Assembly (NCBI GenBank): GCA_031556475.1
Contig: JAVBSY010000047.1
Coordinates: forward strand, 1 to 24,307
Source: Azoarcus sp031556475
GTDB lineage: Bacteria; Pseudomonadota; Gammaproteobacteria; Burkholderiales; Rhodocyclaceae
DNA: 24,307 bases
Reading direction: 5' to 3'
In this document: in pieces, positions 8,410 through 13,881 of the stretch
Numbering within the stretch: position 1 is the first letter of the stretch
Layout of the letters: every line of letters starts with the position of its first letter
Translations under genes and position numbers: made by a program
The notes under the pieces: generated by a model
What the model saw: only the letters and a program-made list of their open reading frames with translations
Told to the model about the DNA's origin: nothing
Databases searched by the model: none

Positions 8410-9357
8410 TCAGCTTTTACTGATGAAGGATTTGAGCCGGGAACCGAGATCGGTGAACCAGGAAGCCGGCATCGTTTCCCCGGCCTCTTTCTGCATCAGC
8501 GCTTTTTGCAAGGTATAGACGCTTTGCGGACGCTGCAGCGGATCGAGCCGTAGGCACCATTCGATCAGTTCGAGCAATTGTGCCGAATAACGTCCGCCAT
8601 ATTGCTTCGATAGACCTTGAAGTGTGTCGTTTTTCATGCGTTCATCCGAGCGCGGCGGCGCTGTGCCGACAATACAGGCATACAGACTGGCGCCGACGCT
8701 GTAAATGTCGCTCCACGGCCCGAGCGCCTCGCGGTTGATGAATTGCTCGGGTGAGGCGAAACCAGGGGTATACATGGGCTTCAGCATGGGTTGTTCGAGC
8801 GCCAATGTTTGCCGCGCGGCGCCGAAGTCGAGCAATACCGGGGTGCCGTCGGTGCGTAGGTGAATATTCGAAGGCTTGATGTCCAAGTGCAGCAATTTGT
8901 GCGAATGAACCTCTCGTAAGCCGTTCAACATACGGGCGAATACCGCGCGGATGAAGCGTTCGCGCACCATGCCGCGATTTTTCTGGATGTAGTCGTGCAG
9001 CGTGCGGCCGCGTTCGAACTGCATCACCATGTAAACGGTGCCGTTGGCGCGGAAAAAATTGAGCACGCGCACCACATTCGGGTGCATCAGCTTGGCGAGC
9101 GAGCGCCCTTCCTCGAAAAAGCATTTCATGCCGTAGCGGAAGGCGGCCTGATGTTCTTCCGATACGACCGGTTCGATTTCGCCTTCTTTGCGCAGCGCGA
9201 GCGAATTCGGCAGATACTCCTTGATCGCGACCGCAGTGCCATCCTGGTCGAATGCAAGATAGACGATGGAAAAGCCGCCCAGAGAGAGTTGCCGCTCAAT
9301 GCAGTATTGGTCGAGCAGAAAGCCCTGTGGCAAGGCACTGTTAGCTTGAGGCGGCAT
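8410..9357 (-). CDS. Hanks-type serine/threonine protein kinase
   Basis: This 315-residue soluble protein kinase has a glycine loop LSLGGFSIVYLA (about 25-35), ATP-anchoring Lys46 (VAIKEYLP), a catalytic loop HLDIKPSN with Asp159, the DFG motif (Asp177, LLDFGAAR), an APE-like TPGFASPEQF and GPWSDIYSVGASLYACI. The canonical HRD Arg is Leu here (HLD), so activation-loop phosphorylation may not be needed. No membrane segment or extracellular sensor follows the kinase fold, unlike PASTA kinases. It is directly upstream of its likely opposing PP2C phosphatase. ATG 9357 was chosen because it begins just before the kinase fold. GTG 9390, with AGGA upstream, is a real alternative that adds 11 residues. 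It is divergent from yicC. Confidence 0.9.
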   Translation of the reverse strand: MPPQANSALPQGFLLDQYCIERQLSLGGFSIVYLAFDQDGTAVAIKEYLPNSLALRKEGEIEPVVSEEHQAAFRYGMKCFFEEGRSLAKLMHPNVVRVLNFFRANGTVYMVMQFERGRTLHDYIQKNRGMVRERFIRAVFARMLNGLREVHSHKLLHLDIKPSNIHLRTDGTPVLLDFGAARQTLALEQPMLKPMYTPGFASPEQFINREALGPWSDIYSVGASLYACIVGTAPPRSDERMKNDTLQGLSKQYGGRYSAQLLELIEWCLRLDPLQRPQSVYTLQKALMQKEAGETMPASWFTDLGSRLKSFISKS

Positions 9358-9455
9358 CTTGTCGGGGGCTAAAATTCGGCTTTCCGCCACACATTTGTCC
9401 TGGATGAGATCCGCAGTGTAAACGATCGCGTCCGCTTCCCGGAGAGCATCGTTCC

Positions 9456-10322
9456 ATGATTCACAGTATGACCGGCTTTGCGACACAGACTTGCGATCTG
9501 GGGGCAGTCAGTTTGCACCTCGAACTGCGCAGCGTTAATTCGCGTTATCTCGACTTGGCGTTTCGCATCGTCGAGGATTTGCGCCAGGCCGAACCGGCGA
9601 TCCGCGAGCAGATCACCGCGCGCCTGTCGCGCGGCAAGGTCGAATGCCGCCTCAACCTCCGTGCCAACGATTCCGCGCCGCGCAGTCTTGCGCTCAATGC
9701 CGCGCTGCTGGGCCAGCTCGCGCATGCGCAGGATACGGTGCACGAACGCTTTCCGCAGGCCGCGCCGTTGTCGGTGGCGGAGATCGTGCGCTGGCCGGGC
9801 ATGCTGGCCGATGACAGCGTCGGCTTCGAGCAGATGCAGCCGGCGATTGCCGAACTGACCAAGGCTGCGCTCGGCGAATTGATTGCCTCCCGCCAGCGCG
9901 AAGGCGAAAAACTCGCCGCGATGATTGCCGAGCGCGTTACCCGTATGCGCGAACTGGTCGCTGTCGTGGCACCGCGTATGCCAGCCATAGTCGCCGAGTA
10001 CCAGGAAAAGCTCACCACCCGTCTGCGCGAGGCCGTCGCCTCGCTCGACGAAGATCGTATCCGCCAGGAAGTGGCGCTGTTTGCCCAGCGCATCGACGTT
10101 GCCGAAGAGTTGTCGCGCTTGTCTGCCCATCTGGACGAAACCGAGCGCATCCTCAAAACGGGCGGTAACGCGGGAAAACGGCTCGATTTTCTCATGCAGG
10201 AACTGAACCGCGAAGCCAATACGCTGGCCTCCAAGGCCGCCGCCGCCGACGTCACTGGCGTTGCGATGGAACTGAAAGTCCTGATCGAGCAGATGCGCGA
10301 ACAGGTGCAGAACCTAGAGTGA
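9456..10322 (+). CDS. yicC: YicC/YloC family endoribonuclease
   Basis: The 288-residue protein starts with the invariant MIHSMTGFA and carries LRSVNSRYLDLAFR and LSRGKVECRL in its N-terminal domain. The C-terminal domain has the conserved metal-binding region ETERILKTGGNAGKRLDFLMQELNREANTLASKA, containing GKRLDFL-QE-NRE-NT. YicC-family proteins are now known as metal-dependent endoribonucleases affecting RNA turnover. Length is normal. In many proteobacteria yicC is followed by gmk and rpoZ; here an integrase follows instead, with no gmk in the window. It is divergent from the kinase gene across a 98-base region that should hold both promoters. Confidence 0.94.
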   Translation: MIHSMTGFATQTCDLGAVSLHLELRSVNSRYLDLAFRIVEDLRQAEPAIREQITARLSRGKVECRLNLRANDSAPRSLALNAALLGQLAHAQDTVHERFPQAAPLSVAEIVRWPGMLADDSVGFEQMQPAIAELTKAALGELIASRQREGEKLAAMIAERVTRMRELVAVVAPRMPAIVAEYQEKLTTRLREAVASLDEDRIRQEVALFAQRIDVAEELSRLSAHLDETERILKTGGNAGKRLDFLMQELNREANTLASKAAAADVTGVAMELKVLIEQMREQVQNLE

Positions 10323-10328
10323 GATTTC

Positions 10329-10345
10329 ATGGCGTATCACGCCAT
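10329..10345. repeat. Short inverted repeat at the yicC / island junction
   Basis: ATGGCGT and ACGCCAT form perfect 7-bp arms around ATC, 6 bases after the yicC stop. It has no T-tract, so it is a weak terminator candidate. Its position makes it a candidate for part of the integrase core site. The ATG at 10329 follows AGAGTGAG, and could be the leftover start region of the gene that originally followed yicC. Confidence 0.4.
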
Positions 10346-10428
10346 CCGAAAACTCCTTGAAAATCATCTGTTTGGGGTTGTTTTTGGTGTCATGAGGTAG
10401 CAGGCGGTTTCAGCGTAGCGCACGATTT

Positions 10429-10500
10429 CTGTGGGGTAAATTGTGGGGTAAATTTGTTCCCCACAGTTTCGGGGCCAGCGCCCGAATTTTTACCCCACAG
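10429..10500. repeat. Direct and inverted 12-bp repeat cluster upstream of the integrase
   Basis: Two adjacent direct copies (CTGTGGGGTAAA 10429-10440, TTGTGGGGTAAA 10441-10452) are followed by an inverted partial copy (TTCCCCACAG 10457-10466) and a perfect inverted copy (TTTACCCCACAG 10489-10500). Copies 1 and 4 are exact reverse complements. Four sites in 72 bases just ahead of an integrase fit arm-type integrase sites, excisionase sites or an autoregulatory operator overlapping the integrase promoter. Confidence 0.75.
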
Positions 10501-10531
10501 ATTCTTCGTGAATCGCTGTGGAGACCGCGCT

Positions 10532-11857
10532 ATGACTGAGACTGAACGCGTCACCGACAAAACGCTTCGAGCCTGGCTCAATACTCCCCCTGTGGACCGT
10601 GGCATCGGCGGCGGCCTTACTTTTGTGGCCACCAACGCCGGCGCACCGAAGGGCCAGGCATCCTGGATACTCCGCTACCGCTTCGGTGGCACTGCCCGAG
10701 AGAAGGTGCTCGGCCGCTATCCCGACCTGTCACTCAAGGACGCCCGTGAAGCGGCCCGCCAGAACCGCGCACGCATCCAGCAGGGTGTGGACGTGGCCGC
10801 CGAGAAGCGTGCCGAACGCCTCAAGGCCCAGGAGCGGGTTACCGTGGCAACTTTGGCACGCCTTTGGCACGACCGACACATCGCCAAGGCCTACAAGCAC
10901 CCTGCGGTCGTGATGAGGGTCATCCGGCGACACATCGACCCAGTGGTTGGCAAATTGTTCGTGGCAGAGGTACGGCCACTGCACATCGACAGGGTACTCA
11001 CACAAATCCTCGACGCCGGTGCGCCGACAGTAGCCAACGACGCGCTGCGCTACCTATTCCGCATGTTCCACTTCGCCATCAAGCGCCGATTGATCGATGC
11101 CAACCCAGTTTCGGGCTTCGAAATCTCCGATGCGGGCGGGACTGAATCATCGCGACAACGCTGGCTGAACCGCGACGAACTCACGGTGATTGCCCAGGCC
11201 ATGCAGGACACGCCGAACTTCGGCCGGGAAAACGAACTGGCTGTGTGGCTGCTCCTCGCTCTGTGCGTGCGCAAGATGGAACTGCTGTCGGCCAGGTGGG
11301 CCGAGTTCGATCTGGAGCGCGGTGTCTGGTCGCTGCACCCATCGCGCACGAAAAAGAATCACCCCATCGATATCCCGCTCGCGGCGCCGGTCCTGCGGTG
11401 GCTGGAACAGGTCAGGGTGTTCTCATGCAACAGCGAATACCTGTTCCCTGCCCGCCGGCTGATTCACATGAAGGGTGGTGTGGCGAGGAAGAACCGTTTC
11501 GGCCACATCAGCCCGGACACGCTGAACGTCGCCCTGCGCCGCCTGCCGCTGGACGACATCGAGCACTTCACCGTGCACGACATGCGGCGCACGGCCCGTA
11601 CCCACATGGCCGCGCTGGGCGTGGACCGCTTCGTCGCCGAACGGGCGCTGAACCACAAGGTGCGTGATGTCGAGGGCGTCTACAACCAATACGACTACTT
11701 CGAGGAACGCAAGACGGCCCTGGATCAGTGGGCGCAACTGCTCGATGCGACGGCACGCGCGTGCAACGGTGGTGATATCCGTGAGCAAGCCGGCGAAGGT
11801 GCTATGGCAGCAGCGCTGGCGAAGCAAGCCCATGACTTGGACATGGGTTACGAATGA
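10532..11857 (+). CDS. Tyrosine-type site-specific recombinase (P4-like island integrase)
   Basis: This 441-residue integrase has an N-terminal arm-binding domain (about 8-85, with LRYRFGGTAREKVLGRYPDLSLKDAREAAR), a core-binding SAM-like domain (about 100-200) and a C-terminal catalytic domain. Catalytic residues are visible in order: Arg in LLLALCVRKMELL, Lys in SRTKKNHPIDIPL, HDMRRTARTHM (His-x-x-Arg), ALNHK (His) and the nucleophile Tyr in GVYNQYDY. All appear intact, so it should be active. ATG 10532 is preferred because GGAG lies 8 bases upstream; the in-frame ATG at 10454 would start inside the repeat cluster. By family it catalyses integration and excision of a genomic island. Directly upstream are repeat sites that could be its arm sites or operator. 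Confidence 0.93.
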   Translation: MTETERVTDKTLRAWLNTPPVDRGIGGGLTFVATNAGAPKGQASWILRYRFGGTAREKVLGRYPDLSLKDAREAARQNRARIQQGVDVAAEKRAERLKAQERVTVATLARLWHDRHIAKAYKHPAVVMRVIRRHIDPVVGKLFVAEVRPLHIDRVLTQILDAGAPTVANDALRYLFRMFHFAIKRRLIDANPVSGFEISDAGGTESSRQRWLNRDELTVIAQAMQDTPNFGRENELAVWLLLALCVRKMELLSARWAEFDLERGVWSLHPSRTKKNHPIDIPLAAPVLRWLEQVRVFSCNSEYLFPARRLIHMKGGVARKNRFGHISPDTLNVALRRLPLDDIEHFTVHDMRRTARTHMAALGVDRFVAERALNHKVRDVEGVYNQYDYFEERKTALDQWAQLLDATARACNGGDIREQAGEGAMAAALAKQAHDLDMGYE

Positions 11858-11984
11858 GGCAGCCACTATCCACGACCGATGCGTGCGTGTCGCATCTGTC
11901 ACCGTTGCGGGCCCCAAGGCATCCGACAGCGTTCGTTGGAAAAGCGAGCCTGGGCAGAGTACGCGCGGCCCATTTTTTTGTTAA

Positions 11985-12002
11985 ACTAGTCATCTGACTG
12001 GT
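11985..12002 (+). promoter_or_regulatory. Palindromic operator candidate for the toxin-antitoxin operon
   Basis: ACTAGTCA and TGACTGGT are 8-base arms with one mismatch around a TC centre, ending 15 bases before the antitoxin ATG and overlapping an AT-rich stretch suited to a promoter. Phd-family antitoxins typically bind such a palindrome to repress their own operon. Confidence 0.5.
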
Positions 12003-12017
12003 CGTAAGGAGTTCTTC

Positions 12018-12287
12018 ATGAAAGCATGGCCCGTACAAGATGCAAAAGCCCGCTTCAGCGAGTTCCTCGACGCCTGTCTGTCGGAAGGCCCGCAGATGGT
12101 GACGCGGCGCGGCGCCGAAGCGGCAGTGCTGGTACCTGCCGCCCAGTGGCAGCAAATGCAGTCTGCGGCTCGTCCTTCCCTCAAGGAGTTGCTGCTGTCC
12201 GCGGATGCGCGCACCGATGCGCTGACACCGGAACGCTCACATGAACGGGGCAAGGCTCGTCGCCGCCGGGTCGAGGCCCTGGGCTGA
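12018..12287 (+). CDS. Type II antitoxin, Phd/YefM family
   Basis: This 89-residue antitoxin begins with the Phd/YefM DNA-binding fold signature MKAWPVQDAKARFSEFLDAC (about 1-20), then GPQMVTRRGAEAAVLVPAAQWQQM (about 24-47). It ends in a charged, probably disordered tail (about 60-89) that would wrap the toxin. ATG 12018 has AAGGAG 5 bases upstream. By family it binds and neutralises the adjacent toxin and represses the operon through the upstream palindrome. The PIN-domain gene starts 26 bases after its stop, the usual antitoxin-first order. It heads a four-gene rightward unit, so its regulation could extend to the primase-helicase downstream. Confidence 0.9.
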   Translation: MKAWPVQDAKARFSEFLDACLSEGPQMVTRRGAEAAVLVPAAQWQQMQSAARPSLKELLLSADARTDALTPERSHERGKARRRRVEALG

Positions 12288-12313
12288 GCAAGGTCCAACA
12301 CGTCGCCTCCACC

Positions 12314-12724
12314 ATGTACCTCTTGGACACCAACGTCATCTCGGAACTGCGCCGGCCCAAGCCGCACGGCGCGGTGCTCGCTTGGCTCCAAGCCGTGCCT
12401 GACAGCGACCTGCGTATTTCCGCCGTGAGCCTGGGAGAAATTCAGGCGGGCATCGAACTCACCCGGGATCAGGACGCACACAAGGCTGCCGAGATTGAGC
12501 GATGGGCCGACCGCGTGACCGCTTCGTACAACGTGCTGGCCATGGATACCGACACCTTCCGCATCTGGGCTCGGTTGATGCATCGCCGCTCCGACACCCT
12601 ATACGAGGACGCCATGATCGCGGCCACGGCCATCCAGCATCGCCTGACCGTTGTGACCCGCAATGTGGCGGACTTCGCGCACTTCGGCGTGGAACTGCTG
12701 AACCCCTTTGAGGTCGGGACTTGA
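12314..12724 (+). CDS. PIN-domain toxin, VapC/FitB family
   Basis: This 136-residue PIN nuclease has its acidic metal-binding residues in place: Asp5 (MYLLDTNVISELRRP), a Glu in SAVSLGEIQAGIEL, and an Asp in YEDAMIAATA, followed by TRNVADF near the C-terminus. By family it is a Mg2+-dependent RNase, often cutting tRNA, held in check by the antitoxin. The conserved start MYLLDTN fixes ATG 12314, although no good ribosome site is seen, which suggests reinitiation after the antitoxin gene. Its stop codon overlaps the TTG start of the next gene (TTGA), tying toxin translation to the unknown protein. Confidence 0.9.
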   Translation: MYLLDTNVISELRRPKPHGAVLAWLQAVPDSDLRISAVSLGEIQAGIELTRDQDAHKAAEIERWADRVTASYNVLAMDTDTFRIWARLMHRRSDTLYEDAMIAATAIQHRLTVVTRNVADFAHFGVELLNPFEVGT

Positions 12725-13875
12725 GCGAATACCAATACTACGAATTTGCCGCCATCGACCGCCCGCTAACAGGTGCCGAAATGGCCGAGTTGCGTGAGGT
12801 GTCTACTCGCGCCGACATCACGCCGTCGGGCTTTCGCAACCATTACGAATGGGGTGACCTCAAGGCCGACCCGGCCGACTGGATGCGCCGCTACTTCGAT
12901 GCCTTCGTCTACACCGCCAATTGGTGCAGTTGCCAGTTGACGCTGCGTTTCCCACGCAGCGCCTTCAGCAAGGCAGAACTCTGGGCCTTCGCTGCGCGAC
13001 CGTCGCTGGCAATCGACGCCACTAACGACCACTGGATCCTCACATGGTCTCTCGATGAGAGCGAGGACTACGACCGCTTCGGCATGGACGATGGTGGTGG
13101 CTGGATGCACCGGCTGGCGCCCCTGCGAGACGAGTTGCTGCGCGGCGACCTGCGGCCCCTGTACCTGGGATGGCTGGCTACGGTTGCACTCGACGCTCTC
13201 GATGACGATGTACTGGAACCTGCACTGCCGCCGGGACTGGCCGACCTGTCGACCGCACAGCTTTCACTGGTCAAGTTCTTGGGCATCGACCCCGACATGC
13301 TGGGCGCAGCCACTGACGGCAGCGCCGTCTTGCCCGATGCCGAGGCGCGGGACGGCGATCTCGATGCCTGGCTGACGCAGTGGTCGCACCAAGAACTGGT
13401 GGCCGTGCTCAAGTTGATGGTGCAAGGTCAGGGACAAGCGGCGGAACGACAGGTCCGATCTCGCCATGCCGCCTGGGTGAAGGCACACCAACCGCAGGCA
13501 TCGACAACCACAAATCGGCGCAGCGTGGCCCAGTTGCGCGAAGCGGCAAAGGCTGCATCCAGCGTCCGCCAAGCGCGTGCGTCCCGCGAACGCGCCGTAC
13601 AAGAGGTCGAACAGCGCCGGTTACGCGAAGCCCATCTGCAGCAACTGATGACGAACGTCAAGGCACAATGGGCTGCCGCCGATGCCCAAGTGCAGCGCGG
13701 CTCGGCATCGAGTTACGAGCAGGCGGTGCGTATCCTGGCGGAGTTGGCGGAAGGCTATGCGCTGACGGCCACCCCCAAGGCGTTTGATCTGGAATTGCGC
13801 AGACTGCTGGTGTGCCATGCCAAGCGGGGCGCCTTTGTGCGCCGGCTATCCAAGGCAGGACTGTGGTCCGGATGA
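12721..13875 (+). CDS. Conserved protein of unknown function in the TOTE unit (TTG start)
   Basis: I do not recognise a functional domain in this 384-residue protein. The N-terminal region SEYQYYEFAAIDRPLTGAEM reads like a conserved family start that I recall from other genomes without an assigned function, which supports the TTG at 12721. That codon overlaps the toxin stop, and no ATG lies near it until 12781. The first 250 residues are rich in Trp, Tyr and Asp with no membrane segment. Residues about 270-320 are Ala/Arg/Glu/Gln-rich and likely a coiled coil (QLREAAKAASSVRQARASRE). The rest is helical. The next gene begins 6 bases later. Its position between a PIN toxin and a primase-helicase suggests it is a subunit or adaptor of that system. 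Confidence 0.8.
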   Translation: MSEYQYYEFAAIDRPLTGAEMAELREVSTRADITPSGFRNHYEWGDLKADPADWMRRYFDAFVYTANWCSCQLTLRFPRSAFSKAELWAFAARPSLAIDATNDHWILTWSLDESEDYDRFGMDDGGGWMHRLAPLRDELLRGDLRPLYLGWLATVALDALDDDVLEPALPPGLADLSTAQLSLVKFLGIDPDMLGAATDGSAVLPDAEARDGDLDAWLTQWSHQELVAVLKLMVQGQGQAAERQVRSRHAAWVKAHQPQASTTTNRRSVAQLREAAKAASSVRQARASRERAVQEVEQRRLREAHLQQLMTNVKAQWAAADAQVQRGSASSYEQAVRILAELAEGYALTATPKAFDLELRRLLVCHAKRGAFVRRLSKAGLWSG

Positions 13876-13881
13876 ATCCGC

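Noticed and set aside
10329..10398. Small ORF starting MAYHAIRKLL right after yicC
   Set aside because: Only 23 codons and no recognisable family; treated as possible junction sequence, not a gene.
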